Positions 1-10,018 of a stretch of 61,899 bases of DNA are shown here, piece after piece. The notes under the pieces are model-generated. The model was given only the letters and a program-made list of their open reading frames with translations. It had not been told where the DNA came from and did not search any database. This DNA is from Pseudomonas triticifolii. GTDB taxonomy: Bacteria > Pseudomonadota > Gammaproteobacteria > Pseudomonadales > Pseudomonadaceae. The stretch is from NCBI RefSeq assembly GCF_014358015.1, contig NZ_JACONV010000025.1, positions 1-61,899 on the forward strand, written 5' to 3'. The translations under genes and the position numbers were made by a program. Position 1 is the stretch's first letter, and each line of letters opens with the position of its first letter.

Positions 1-3
1 CCT

Positions 4-170
4 CCCACGGGGTATGCACTCAGTCAGACACTTTCGTTTCGGCCCCGTTTTGCGCATCCTCAGCGTTACATGCAAGCCTTGCTGCAACCCACGGGGTATG
101 CACTCAGTCAGACACTTCGTTTCGGCCTCGTTTTGCGCGTCTTCAGCGTCATACACAAGCCTTGCTGAAA
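4..170. repeat. Two tandem copies of an ~84-bp spacer repeat
   Basis: Two imperfect tandem copies (4-87 and 88-170, about 89% identical by eye) both begin CCCACGGGGTATGCACTCAG and end near AAGCCTTGCTG. A third copy begins at 171 but is replaced after seven bases by the REP pair at 181-266. The same start (CCCACGGGGTATGCATTCAG) resumes right after that REP pair. The first bases of the window (CCTCCCACGG) look like the end of another REP, so the array probably continues upstream of the window. Confidence 0.75.
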
Positions 171-180
171 CCCACGGACT

Positions 181-266
181 GTGGGAGGCGGCTTGCCGGC
201 GATGGCGTCCGTTCAGTCACCGATAGGTCGCTTCAGAAACAGCATCGCCGGCAAGCCGCCTCCCAC
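181..266. repeat. REP pair (inverted, GGCTTGCCGGCGATG core)
   Basis: Left arm GTGGGAGGCGGCTTGCCGGC at 181-200 (continuing GATG) is mirrored exactly by the arm ending in CCGCCTCCCAC at 266, around a ~40-bp centre. This is the typical inverted REP pair of fluorescent pseudomonads and P. syringae. It lies about 170 bp upstream of the first gene. The rest of 267-434 shows no gene that can be supported. Confidence 0.85.
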
Positions 267-434
267 GGGGTATGCATTCAGTCAGGTACTTCCTTTTTAA
301 GGGTCACGCACGCGTCTATCTCAACCCAACGGGTGCAGCACGGGCTGTCCTCGGGTTAATCTCTTTCTTCAAGGCAATCGGCCCACAAGGTCGTCCGGGC
401 TTCACCGACCGCCCTCAAGAAGGAGCTTGTCTGC

Positions 435-1877
435 ATGTTCGATTTCTCCGCCCCACTCAAGCAGCGGTTTGCTGCCCTCAAGAGTGATGCACAATTCTTT
501 TCCGTGCGTTATGTCCGTCGAACCGGGCAACGTTTGTGTGTACGCAAGAACGTGGCCGAGCCGCCGTCGCTGTTTACCGATGAAGGTGCGATGCTGACGG
601 TGCGTCTCAATGGTGTCGAAACCTACGCCGCCACTCACGACATTTCCCAGAACGGCCTGCAGACCGCTCTGCACCAGGCCGAAAGCATGGCTCGCCGTCT
701 GGCCCCCCATGCATTGCTGGACCTGAGCGAACAACCTGTGTCGACCGCCAGGGCCGACTACTTTTCGCCGAACTTCGATCAGGCGTTCCCGCCCTTGAGC
801 GACTGCATTGGCCTGCTGATGACGGAATCCACGTCAGTCCCCAAAGACGAGCGCCTGGTCAACTGGCAGGCAGAGTTGGGGCTGGAAACGGTCGAGCAGC
901 TCTACTTCAATACGGCAGGTGCCGAGTTGCGCCAGGCGCAGCGCTTTGTCTTTCCGGGCATGAGCGTCACGGCCTATGACGGGGCCGACAGCCAGACCCG
1001 CAGCCTGGGCGGTCAGAATTTCGGCCAGCAAGGCGGCGTGGAAGTGCTGAGCAGTTGCGGTTTGATCGGTGCGGCCACTACGGTCGCCGATCAGGCGTTG
1101 CAGCTGATCATGGCACCCAACACCCCATCCGGCCCTCGCGACCTGCTGTTGATGCCGGACCAGATGGTGCTGCAAGTCCACGAATCCATCGGCCATCCGC
1201 TGGAGCTGGACCGGATTCTGGGCGATGAGCGCAATTACGCAGGCACCAGCTTCGTCAAGATGTCGGACTTCGGCACCCTGCAATACGGCTCTGACCTGCT
1301 CAACGTAACGTTCGACCCGGACATTCCCGAGCAGCTCGCCAGCTACGCCCATGACGACGACGGCACCGCGGCGAGCAAGCAATTCCTGATCCGCAACGGT
1401 TTGCTGCAACGCCCACTGGGCGGTGCGCTGTCGCAATACCGCAGCGGCATGGAAGGCGTGGCCAACAGCCGCGCCAGCAGCTGGAATCGTCCGCCCATCG
1501 ACCGCATGGCCAACCTGAACATCGAGCCGGGCGAGCAATCCATGGACAGCCTGATTGGCAACATCGAGCACGGCATTCTGATGTCGAGCAATCGCTCATG
1601 GTCCATCGACGACGCCCGCAACAAGTTTCAGTTCGGCTGTGAGTGGGGTCAATTGATTGAAAACGGCGAACTCAAAGGCGTGGTGAAGAACCCCAACTAT
1701 CGGGCGATCTCTGCGCGCTTCTGGAAAAGCCTCAGCGCCGTCGGCGACATCAGCACCTTCAAGGTGCTGGGCACTCCGAACTGCGGCAAGGGTGAGCCCA
1801 ACCAGGTGATCCGGGTCGGCCACGCGACACCCGCGTGCGTCTTCAGTCGCGTCGATGTGTTTGGAGGAGATGCCTGA
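435..1877 (+). CDS. TldD-like metallopeptidase (TldD/PmbA family)
   Basis: 480-residue protein of the TldD/PmbA family. The motif HESIGH (about residues 249-254) matches the HExxxH zinc motif of the catalytic TldD subunit. In E. coli, TldD/TldE is a cytosolic heteromeric protease that trims unstructured peptides such as microcin B17 precursor and CcdA. ATG at 435 follows a good Shine-Dalgarno (AAGGAG about 8 nt upstream). The stop overlaps the start of the next gene (TGATG), so the two are translationally coupled and form a two-gene unit with the PmbA-like partner. That adjacency differs from E. coli, where tldD and pmbA are separate. Many pseudomonads also have canonical tldD and pmbA elsewhere, so I give no symbol. 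The native substrate is unknown. Confidence 0.88.
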   Translation: MFDFSAPLKQRFAALKSDAQFFSVRYVRRTGQRLCVRKNVAEPPSLFTDEGAMLTVRLNGVETYAATHDISQNGLQTALHQAESMARRLAPHALLDLSEQPVSTARADYFSPNFDQAFPPLSDCIGLLMTESTSVPKDERLVNWQAELGLETVEQLYFNTAGAELRQAQRFVFPGMSVTAYDGADSQTRSLGGQNFGQQGGVEVLSSCGLIGAATTVADQALQLIMAPNTPSGPRDLLLMPDQMVLQVHESIGHPLELDRILGDERNYAGTSFVKMSDFGTLQYGSDLLNVTFDPDIPEQLASYAHDDDGTAASKQFLIRNGLLQRPLGGALSQYRSGMEGVANSRASSWNRPPIDRMANLNIEPGEQSMDSLIGNIEHGILMSSNRSWSIDDARNKFQFGCEWGQLIENGELKGVVKNPNYRAISARFWKSLSAVGDISTFKVLGTPNCGKGEPNQVIRVGHATPACVFSRVDVFGGDA

Positions 1878-3202
1878 TGACTCAGCAGCAGCAATTCGAG
1901 GCGCTGGTCGCCGTGCTCAAGACCGCTGTTCGCCCGACCGAACACTTCACCCTGGCGTATGACGCAGAGGCGTCGGACTTCATTCGCTTCAACCACGGTC
2001 AGGTGCGTCAGGCCGGGCAGGTGCGGCAAGCCATCCTGAACGTGAAGCTGATTGATGACGGCCGCCACGCCAACCTGGAAGTGACGTTGTCCGGCGACAC
2101 AGGCACCGACACCCAGCGCCTGACTGACGCCTTGCACCAGTTGCGCGAAACCCTGCCATTGTTGTCGAAAGACCCTTATCTGTTGCCCAACACGCAGCCC
2201 TGGCAGAGCAACAATGTGCAGGAAAACCCGCTGCCGGACAGCGCAGAGGTGGTCGAGCGGATCAGCGAACTGGCTCACGGGCTGGATCTGGTCGGCTTCT
2301 ACGCCTCTGGCCCGTTGTATCGCGGGTTCGCCAGTTCGTGGGGCGCGCAGGGCTGGCACCAGGCCAACAGCTTCAACTTCGACTGGAGCCTGTTTCACGA
2401 AAACGGTCAGGCGGTGAAAGCCAACTACGCCGGTCACGACTGGGACAGCGAGGCCTTCACGCGTCGCTTCGAACAAGCCCGGGAGCAACTGGACTACCTC
2501 GGCCGTCCACTGCACACGCTTGAGCCTGGACAGTACCGCGCCTACCTGGCCCCGGCCGCGCTGGACGAAGTCATCGGCATGCTGAGCTGGGGCGGGTTCT
2601 CTGCGCAGGCCATTGCCAGCAAACGCAGCCCGCTACAACGGCTGTACAACGGCGACGCGCACTTCAGTGCGCAGGTCAGTATCGAAGAAAAGGTCAGCGG
2701 TTCGCTGTCGCCGGCCTTTTCACGCGAAGGCTACCCACGCAAGGATCTGAAACTGGTCGCTTGCGGCAAGGCGGATGAGCGGCTGGTGGACTCCAGCAGC
2801 GCCGCCGAATACGACTTGCAGGCCAACGGTGCCGACTACGGCGAATGGCCGAGTGCGCTGGACATCGCGGGCGGTTCACTGGCGCTGGATCAGATTCTGC
2901 AGAAGCTCGGCACCGGGCTGTACATCAGTAACCTCTGGTACCTGAACTTCTCCGACCAGGCGGCGGGACGTCTGACCGGCATGACGCGTTTCGCGACCTT
3001 CTGGGTCGAGGACGGCAAGATCGTTGCGCCGGTCAGCACCATGCGTTTCGACGACAGCGCCTACAGCCTGCTGGGCAGCGCACTGGAAGATCTGACGCAA
3101 GAGCGGGAACTCATTCTGCAATCGAGTACCTACAGTCAGCGCCAGACAGGATCCATTCAACTGCCCGGTGCTCTGATCAGCCGACTGACCCTCACGTTAT
3201 AG
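1877..3202 (+). CDS. PmbA/TldE-like protein, partner of the TldD-like peptidase
   Basis: 441-residue TldD/PmbA-family protein without an HExxxH motif, which fits the non-metal-binding TldE/PmbA subunit. The start is the ATG at 1877 that overlaps the upstream stop (TGATG). A longer reading from 1835 would begin inside the upstream gene and is not conserved-looking. The family-typical C-terminal part (about residues 330-441) is present and the gene appears intact. It is inferred to form a heteromer with the upstream product, by analogy with TldD/TldE. Only 10 bp separate it from the MFS gene downstream, so the three may be co-transcribed. Confidence 0.85.
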   Translation: MTQQQQFEALVAVLKTAVRPTEHFTLAYDAEASDFIRFNHGQVRQAGQVRQAILNVKLIDDGRHANLEVTLSGDTGTDTQRLTDALHQLRETLPLLSKDPYLLPNTQPWQSNNVQENPLPDSAEVVERISELAHGLDLVGFYASGPLYRGFASSWGAQGWHQANSFNFDWSLFHENGQAVKANYAGHDWDSEAFTRRFEQAREQLDYLGRPLHTLEPGQYRAYLAPAALDEVIGMLSWGGFSAQAIASKRSPLQRLYNGDAHFSAQVSIEEKVSGSLSPAFSREGYPRKDLKLVACGKADERLVDSSSAAEYDLQANGADYGEWPSALDIAGGSLALDQILQKLGTGLYISNLWYLNFSDQAAGRLTGMTRFATFWVEDGKIVAPVSTMRFDDSAYSLLGSALEDLTQERELILQSSTYSQRQTGSIQLPGALISRLTLTL

Positions 3203-3212
3203 CAAGGAGCTT

Positions 3213-4622
3213 ATGGCCAACTCTGCCACGCACGTACTGGATGAGAAGACCCTGCGCTGGATGCCGTGGGTCATTGCCATCGCGTTCTTCATGCAAAGCC
3301 TGGACGGCACAATTCTCAACACTGCCCTGCCGTCCATGGCCCATTCGCTGGCCGAAGATCCACTGCGCATGCAATCGGTGGTCATCGCCTACATGCTGAC
3401 CATCGCACTGCTGATTCCCGCCTCGGGCTGGATTGCCGACCGGTTCGGGATCAAGCGGATTTTCTTCAGTGCCATTCTGCTGTTCAGCTTCGGCTCGCTG
3501 CTGTGTGCGCTGTCCAACTCGCTGGGCATGCTGGTCGGCGCACGGGTGATCCAGGGGCTGGGCGGCGCACTGATGGTGCCCATCGGGCGGCTGATCGTGC
3601 TGCGGGTGTATCCGCGTTCAGAGCTGGTGCGGATCATGGGCTTCATCACGGTTCCGGGTCTGGTGGGTCCGCTGCTGGGCCCGACACTGGGCGGCTGGAT
3701 GGTCGAGTACCTGAGCTGGCACTGGATTTTCCTGCTGAATATTCCGGTCGGGATCATCGGCTGTTACGCGGTCAAGCACTTCATCCCGGACATCCCCGGC
3801 GGCGGACGCACCCGTTTCGACGGGGTCGGGTTCGTGCTGTTCGGCGCAGCCATGGTGCTGATCACCATTGCCCTGGAGGGCCTGGGCGAGCTGCATCTGC
3901 CGCACATGCGCGTGGTCTTGCTGCTGTTCGCGGGCATGGGCTGTCTGGCGGCCTACTGGTTGCGGGCCGGGCACATCGACGCGCCGCTGTTCGCGCCGTC
4001 GCTATTTCGCACCCGCACCTTTGCGGTCGGCATCATGGGCAACCTGTTTGCGCGACTGGGCAGCGGCGCGTTGCCCTTTCTGGTGCCGTTGCTGCTGCAG
4101 GTCGCGCTGGGCTATTCGCCGTCTCAGGCTGGCATGAGCATGCTGCCGCTGGCCGCCGCCGGGATGTTCGCCAAGACGGTGGCGCGCTGGCTGATCGAGC
4201 ACCTGGGCTATCGCAACATCCTGACCGGCAATACGTTGCTGCTGGGCATTCTGCTGGCGAGCCTGGCGCTGGTCGATGTGCAGACACCGTACTGGGTGTT
4301 GCTGGTGCATCTGGGCCTGCTGGGCGCGGTCAACTCGCTACAATTCACGGCGATGAACACCGTGACCCTGATCGACCTGGACGACGCCAGCGCCGCCAGC
4401 GGCAACAGTTTGCTGTCGGTGGTTGCACAGCTGTCGCTGAGTCTGGGGGTTGCCAGTGCGGCGGCTTTGCTGGGCGGTTTCAGCGAGGAAGTCACTACCG
4501 GCGAAGTCAGCAGTGTGCTGGGCGCATTCCAGATGACCTTCCTGAGCGTTGGCGTGCTGGCAATGTTCGCAGCGGGGATCTTTCTGCAACTGCCTGCAGG
4601 TGAGGGGCGCAAGAAGGTGTGA
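3213..4622 (+). CDS. MFS multidrug-type exporter (DHA2-like)
   Basis: 469-residue hydrophobic protein with many membrane segments. The N-terminal stretch with SLDGTILNTALP and, later, GWIADRFGIKR (loop 2-3 motif A region) are hallmarks of MFS drug:H+ antiporters of the DHA2 group (EmrB/MdtD-like). It is an inner-membrane proton-driven exporter, and the substrate cannot be told from sequence. ATG at 3213 has a strong Shine-Dalgarno (AAGGAG). It lies 10 bp after the PmbA-like gene, suggesting one operon. A possible, unproven link is export of something processed by the upstream peptidase pair. A REP pair follows directly. Confidence 0.85.
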   Translation: MANSATHVLDEKTLRWMPWVIAIAFFMQSLDGTILNTALPSMAHSLAEDPLRMQSVVIAYMLTIALLIPASGWIADRFGIKRIFFSAILLFSFGSLLCALSNSLGMLVGARVIQGLGGALMVPIGRLIVLRVYPRSELVRIMGFITVPGLVGPLLGPTLGGWMVEYLSWHWIFLLNIPVGIIGCYAVKHFIPDIPGGGRTRFDGVGFVLFGAAMVLITIALEGLGELHLPHMRVVLLLFAGMGCLAAYWLRAGHIDAPLFAPSLFRTRTFAVGIMGNLFARLGSGALPFLVPLLLQVALGYSPSQAGMSMLPLAAAGMFAKTVARWLIEHLGYRNILTGNTLLLGILLASLALVDVQTPYWVLLVHLGLLGAVNSLQFTAMNTVTLIDLDDASAASGNSLLSVVAQLSLSLGVASAAALLGGFSEEVTTGEVSSVLGAFQMTFLSVGVLAMFAAGIFLQLPAGEGRKKV

Positions 4623-4632
4623 CGCCTAACCC

Positions 4633-4718
4633 GTGGGAGGCGGCTTGCCGGCGATGCGTATTCCGAAGCGACCTGTCAGTGACTGAACTGACGCCATCGC
4701 CGGCAAGCCGCCTCCCAC
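4633..4718. repeat. REP pair (GGCTTGCCGGCGATG core)
   Basis: Inverted arms, left GTGGGAGGCGGCTTGCCGGC and right ending GCCGCCTCCCAC, about 40 bp apart. Same family as 181-266 and 47463-47549. It sits 10 bp after the exporter stop and may act as a transcript-end stabiliser. Confidence 0.85.
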
Positions 4719-4831
4719 AGGCCGTTGAACCGGGCCCAATAAGTTGGACAGCCATTTATCGACATCGCCATCTGAGCCTGCCCCGGGACCTGATACACTG
4801 CGCGACATTTTTGTTTTGCAGGTCCATCGTC

Positions 4832-6211
<1,380 letters not shown>

Positions 6212-6247
6212 CGTTTACCGAAGATGATCGCGCCCATGGGGCAAGCG

Positions 6248-6434
6248 CTCATCGTCATACACAATCCTCATTGAGGAATAAGATTGCGGAACGTGGGAGC
6301 GGACTTGTCCGCGAATACTGCGCTTCAGACGCTGCATATTCGTCGGATTTACCCGCTTTCGCGGACAAGTCCGCTCCCACAGCCGAAATCGTGCCCGCTC
6401 CAGATGCCCATCGCGACTTTTGTATAACGATGAG
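6248..6434. repeat. TIR-bounded unit enclosing a REP pair
   Basis: CTCATCGTCATACACAA at 6248-6264 is matched in inverted orientation by TTTTGTATAACGATGAG at 6418-6434 (15 of 17 positions). The 187-bp segment between them contains a REP pair at its centre and no gene. This looks like a small MITE-like unit. The same terminal sequence (CTCATCGTTATACACA) occurs once more at 35868-35883. Confidence 0.5.
6293..6380. repeat. REP pair (GCGGACTTGTCCGCGAA core)
   Basis: Inverted arms GTGGGAGCGGACTTGTCCGC and its mirror ending GTCCGCTCCCAC. The core differs from the GGCTTGCCGGC type, so this is a second REP subfamily. Confidence 0.85.
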
Positions 6435-6474
6435 CAGCCCGCGTGGGCATGCAACCTGTGACGTTCTGCGTCAC
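6421..6474 (-). repeat. Dispersed repeat fragment, short form
   Basis: Read on the minus strand this segment starts GTGACGCAGAACGTCAC (a hairpin, 6458-6474), continues GCATGCCCACGCGGG and ends CTCATCGTTATACA. The same order occurs on the plus strand at 35790-35883, where about 36 extra bases separate the last two blocks. About 33 of the first 37 positions agree. Confidence 0.65.
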
Positions 6475-6526
6475 CTCCATAAGCGGACGCACAGCGTCCA
6501 TGCAGGCGATTCCCGAGGACCACGCT

Positions 6527-7705
6527 GTGCCCGTTACTGACGTTGTAATCATTGGCGCTGGCGCCGCAGGTTTGATGTGTGCGTTTACCGCTGCCCGTCG
6601 CGGGCGCAAGGTGATGTTGATCGACCACGCCAACAAACCCGGCAAGAAGATTCTCATGTCGGGTGGCGGACGCTGCAACTTCACCAACATGTACACCGAA
6701 CCTGCCAACTTTCTTTCGCAGAACGCGCACTTCTGCAAGTCGGCACTGGCGCGCTATACCCAGTGGGATTTCATCGAGATGGTCGCCAGACATGGCGTGC
6801 CGTATCACGAGAAAAAACTCGGCCAGTTGTTCTGCGACAACAAGTCCAGCGACATTCTGGAGATGCTGCTCGAAGAGTGCCGCCAGGCCGGTGCCAGCCT
6901 GCACATGGACACCTCGGTGCAGCAGATCGACAAGACCGATTCGGGCTATCGCCTGCAAACCACCCTCGGCACGCTGGATTGCCAGTCACTGGTGATTGCC
7001 ACTGGCGGGTTGTCGATCCCCACGCTGGGTGCGACCGGGTTCGGCTATCAGGTCGGCAAACAGTTCGGCCACACTCTGCTGCCAACGCGCGCAGGCCTGG
7101 TGCCGTTCACCATCACCGATCAGCTCAAGGCGCTGTGCACCGAGCTGTCGGGCACGTCGGTGGATTGCCTGGTGAGCTGCAACGACACCAGTTTCCGCGA
7201 GAACATCCTGTTCACCCACCGGGGCCTCAGCGGTCCGGCGATTCTGCAGATTTCCTCGTTCTGGCAACCTGGCGACACCGTGGAGATCAACCTGCTGCCG
7301 GATCACGATGTGCCTGCCTGGCTGTCGCAACAGCAGGCCGAACGCCCCAACAGCGAATTGAAGACGCTGCTGGGCGAGATCTTCACCAAGAAGATGGCCA
7401 ACCTGATTGCCGAGCACTGGTTCGTGTCCAAACCGATGAAGCAGTACACCCACGCCGAACTGGCCGACATCGCCGCGAAGCTGGCGAGCTGGCAGGTCAT
7501 CCCGGCCGGCACCGAAGGTTACCGCACGGCCGAGGTCACGCTGGGTGGGATCGACACACGCGAGGTGTCTTCCAAGACCATGGAATCGCTGAAAGCGCCT
7601 GGCCTCTATTTCGTGGGCGAAGTGCTGGACGTCAGCGGCCACCTGGGCGGCTTCAATTTTCAATGGGCGTGGGCGTCTGCCTACGCGGCTGCGCAATACG
7701 TGTGA
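6527..7705 (+). CDS. YhiN-like NAD(P)/FAD-dependent oxidoreductase (HI0933 family)
   Basis: 392-residue flavoprotein. The dinucleotide-binding motif VVIIGAGAAGL lies at about residues 6-16. GGGRCNFTN (about 45-53), and GGIDTREVSSKTMESL followed by LDVSGHLGGFNFQWAWASA near the C-terminus, are signatures of the HI0933/YhiN family. The reaction is not established. GTG 6527 is preferred because GAGGA lies 7 nt upstream. ATG 6500 in the same frame is an alternative. The gene appears monocistronic and follows the REP-containing gap. Confidence 0.9.
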   Translation: MPVTDVVIIGAGAAGLMCAFTAARRGRKVMLIDHANKPGKKILMSGGGRCNFTNMYTEPANFLSQNAHFCKSALARYTQWDFIEMVARHGVPYHEKKLGQLFCDNKSSDILEMLLEECRQAGASLHMDTSVQQIDKTDSGYRLQTTLGTLDCQSLVIATGGLSIPTLGATGFGYQVGKQFGHTLLPTRAGLVPFTITDQLKALCTELSGTSVDCLVSCNDTSFRENILFTHRGLSGPAILQISSFWQPGDTVEINLLPDHDVPAWLSQQQAERPNSELKTLLGEIFTKKMANLIAEHWFVSKPMKQYTHAELADIAAKLASWQVIPAGTEGYRTAEVTLGGIDTREVSSKTMESLKAPGLYFVGEVLDVSGHLGGFNFQWAWASAYAAAQYV

Positions 7706-7742
7706 CGCAACACTGAATGCCGGTATAAATTTTGCGAGGCGG

Positions 7743-7771
7743 ATGTACAGTCAGGCATTTGGTCTGTACAT
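7743..7771. promoter_or_regulatory. Inverted repeat ATGTACAG/CTGTACAT upstream of the YccS-like gene
   Basis: Perfect 8-bp arms (7743-7750 and 7764-7771) separated by 13 bp, about 50 bp upstream of the start codon at 7820. The geometry fits a dimeric repressor operator or a leader hairpin. No T-tract follows, so a terminator is less likely. The binding protein is unknown. Confidence 0.4.
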
Positions 7772-7819
7772 ATCCTCCAGCAGGATCGACTAATTGAGCA
7801 CAAGGCCGTCAGCTTATTC

Positions 7820-10018
7820 ATGGCATCGAAATCGCTTCGTCATACTTTCCGCCGTTTGTGGGCACTGGATAAATTCAGTTACAGCGTTCGAGTCTTCATT
7901 GCCCTGACCGGCAGCATGGCGCTGTGCTGGTATCAGAACGAGATGGGCCTGCTGATTCCGCTGTTTCTGGGGATTATCGCCAGCGCCCTGGCCGAGACCG
8001 ACGACAGCTGGCAAGGCCGCCTGAACGCGCTGGCCGTAACGCTGGTGTGTTTCAGCGTCGCCGCCCTCGCCGTCGAATTGTTGTTCCCTTACCCATGGCT
8101 GTTCGTGTGCTCGCTGGCGCTGGCAAGCTTCTGCCTGACCATGCTCGGCGCGCTGGGGGAACGCTATGGGGCCATTGCCTACGGCACGCTGATTCTGTCG
8201 GTCTACACCATGATTGGCGTTGACCAGCGCGGCGGCGAAGTGCTGGATTTCTGGCATGAGCCGATGCTGCTGGTGGCCGGTGCCGCGTGGTACGGCCTGC
8301 TGTCGGTGCTGTGGCAGATGCTGTTTTCCAACCAGCCGGTGCAACAGGCGTTGGCGCGCCTGTTCCGCGAGCTGGGCCAATACCTGAAACTCAAATCGAC
8401 ACTGTTCGAACCGATCCGCACCCTTGATGTTGAAGCCCGTCGCCTCGAACTGGCCCAGCAGAACGGCAAGGTGGTCGCGGCGCTGAACGCGACCAAGGAG
8501 ATCATCCTGCACCGGGTGGGCAGCGGCCGACCGGGCTCGAAAGTCAGTCGCTACCTGAAGCTGTACTTCATCGCTCAGGACATCCACGAACGCGCCAGTT
8601 CCTCGCACTACCCTTACAACTCGCTGACCGACGCCTTTTTCCACAGTGACGTGCTGTTCCGCTGCCAGCGCCTGCTGCGTCAGCAAGGCGGTGCGTGTCA
8701 GGCGCTGTCGGAATCCATCCAGCTGCGTCAGCCATTCGTGTACGACCCCAACTTCGCCGAGGCCATGGAAGACCTGCATGCCTCGCTGGAACACCTGCGC
8801 ATCCAGAGCAATCCTGCCTGGCGCGGGCTGCTGCGCTCGTTGCGCGCACTGGCTGCCAACCTCACCACGCTGGACCGGCTGATCAGCGACGCCAGCAACC
8901 CGGATGCTGTGGCAGACGCTACTGACAGCAGCCTGCTGGACCGCTCACCACGCAACCTCAAGGACGTGTGGACGCGTCTGCGCCTGCAGATGACGCCGAC
9001 TTCCCTGCTGTTTCGTCACGCACTGCGCTTGCCGCTGGCGCTGACCATTGGCTACGCCATGGTGCATTTGATTCACCCGTCGCAGGGCTACTGGATCATC
9101 CTGACCACGGTCTTCGTCTGCCAGCCAAGCTACGGCGCGACCCGGCGCAAGCTGGGGCAGCGGATCATCGGCACTGCCATCGGCCTGACCGTTGGCTGGG
9201 CGCTGTTCGACCTGATTACCAGCCCGATTCTGCAATCGATGTGCGCAGTGCTGGCCGGCGTGGTGTTCTTCGTCAACCGCACCACGCGTTACACGCTATC
9301 GACGGCTGCTATAACGGTCATGGTGCTGTTCTGTTTCAATCAGGTAGGCGACGGCTACGGGCTGTTCCTGCCACGGCTGTTCGACACTCTGCTGGGCAGC
9401 CTGATTGCGGGCCTCGCCGTGTTCCTGTTCCTGCCTGACTGGCAGGGGCGACGCCTGAACAAGGTGCTGGCCAACACCCTGACCTGCAACAGCATCTACC
9501 TGCGCCAGATCATGCAGCAGTATGCTAAGGGCAAGAGTGACGACCTGGCTTACCGGCTGGCACGGCGCAACGCGCACAATGCCGATGCGGCGCTGTCGAC
9601 GACGCTTGCGAACATGCTCATGGAGCCGGGTCATTTTCGTAAGGAAGCGGACGTCGGCTTCCGCTTTCTGGTTCTGTCGCACACGCTGCTCAGCTACCTG
9701 TCGGGCCTTGGCGCACACCGCGACACGCAACTGCCGAGCGATGTGCATGAACAACTCATCGACGGCGCAGGCGCCAGACTCGCCGCCAGCATCGACGAAA
9801 TCGCCAGCGGCCTGGCAGAAAAGAAAAACGTTGCCGTGCAGAGCGATGAAGAAGAAGCGCTGGCCTCCCAACTGGAGCAGATACCGGAAGAGATGGACGA
9901 AAGCCAGCGACTGGTGCAGACCCAGCTTGCGCTGATCTGCCGTCAGCTCGCCCCGCTGCGCACCCTTGCCGCTCACCTGATCAAGACCCCGCAAGCCGTT
10001 ACAGACCGTGCAGTTTGA
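7820..10018 (+). CDS. yccS: YccS-type inner-membrane protein (FUSC superfamily)
   Basis: 732-residue membrane protein with two hydrophobic clusters (about residues 20-155 and 400-525), each followed by a large soluble domain. This duplicated layout is typical of YccS/YhfK and aromatic-acid exporter-like FUSC proteins. The block PLALTIGYAMVHLIHPSQGYWIILTTVFVCQPSYGATRRKLGQRIIGT (within about 400-450) is the FUSC signature, in particular the YWIILTTVFV-QPSYGAT core. Transport function is presumed but not proven. ATG 7820 was chosen. A perfect inverted repeat lies in the leader. Its 3' end overlaps the convergent solute-binding gene by 20 bp. Confidence 0.88.
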   Translation: MASKSLRHTFRRLWALDKFSYSVRVFIALTGSMALCWYQNEMGLLIPLFLGIIASALAETDDSWQGRLNALAVTLVCFSVAALAVELLFPYPWLFVCSLALASFCLTMLGALGERYGAIAYGTLILSVYTMIGVDQRGGEVLDFWHEPMLLVAGAAWYGLLSVLWQMLFSNQPVQQALARLFRELGQYLKLKSTLFEPIRTLDVEARRLELAQQNGKVVAALNATKEIILHRVGSGRPGSKVSRYLKLYFIAQDIHERASSSHYPYNSLTDAFFHSDVLFRCQRLLRQQGGACQALSESIQLRQPFVYDPNFAEAMEDLHASLEHLRIQSNPAWRGLLRSLRALAANLTTLDRLISDASNPDAVADATDSSLLDRSPRNLKDVWTRLRLQMTPTSLLFRHALRLPLALTIGYAMVHLIHPSQGYWIILTTVFVCQPSYGATRRKLGQRIIGTAIGLTVGWALFDLITSPILQSMCAVLAGVVFFVNRTTRYTLSTAAITVMVLFCFNQVGDGYGLFLPRLFDTLLGSLIAGLAVFLFLPDWQGRRLNKVLANTLTCNSIYLRQIMQQYAKGKSDDLAYRLARRNAHNADAALSTTLANMLMEPGHFRKEADVGFRFLVLSHTLLSYLSGLGAHRDTQLPSDVHEQLIDGAGARLAASIDEIASGLAEKKNVAVQSDEEEALASQLEQIPEEMDESQRLVQTQLALICRQLAPLRTLAAHLIKTPQAVTDRAV

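Larger units (their letters stand above)
6212..6526. other. 315-bp gene-free gap with REP pair and repeat fragments
   Basis: No gene can be supported here. The gap holds an inverted repeat pair (6248-6264 and 6418-6434) bracketing a REP pair, then a hairpin-bearing repeat at 6421-6474 that recurs downstream of selO. Confidence 0.7.

Noticed and set aside
4..170. Possible CRISPR-like tandem repeats at the window start
   Set aside because: Repeats are ~84 bp, directly adjacent with no unique spacers, and contain REP-derived ends; no cas gene is nearby.
3266..4603. 445-codon frame in another plus-strand frame of the MFS exporter gene
   Set aside because: Lacks hydrophobic segments or any motif; the annotated frame shows clear MFS signatures.
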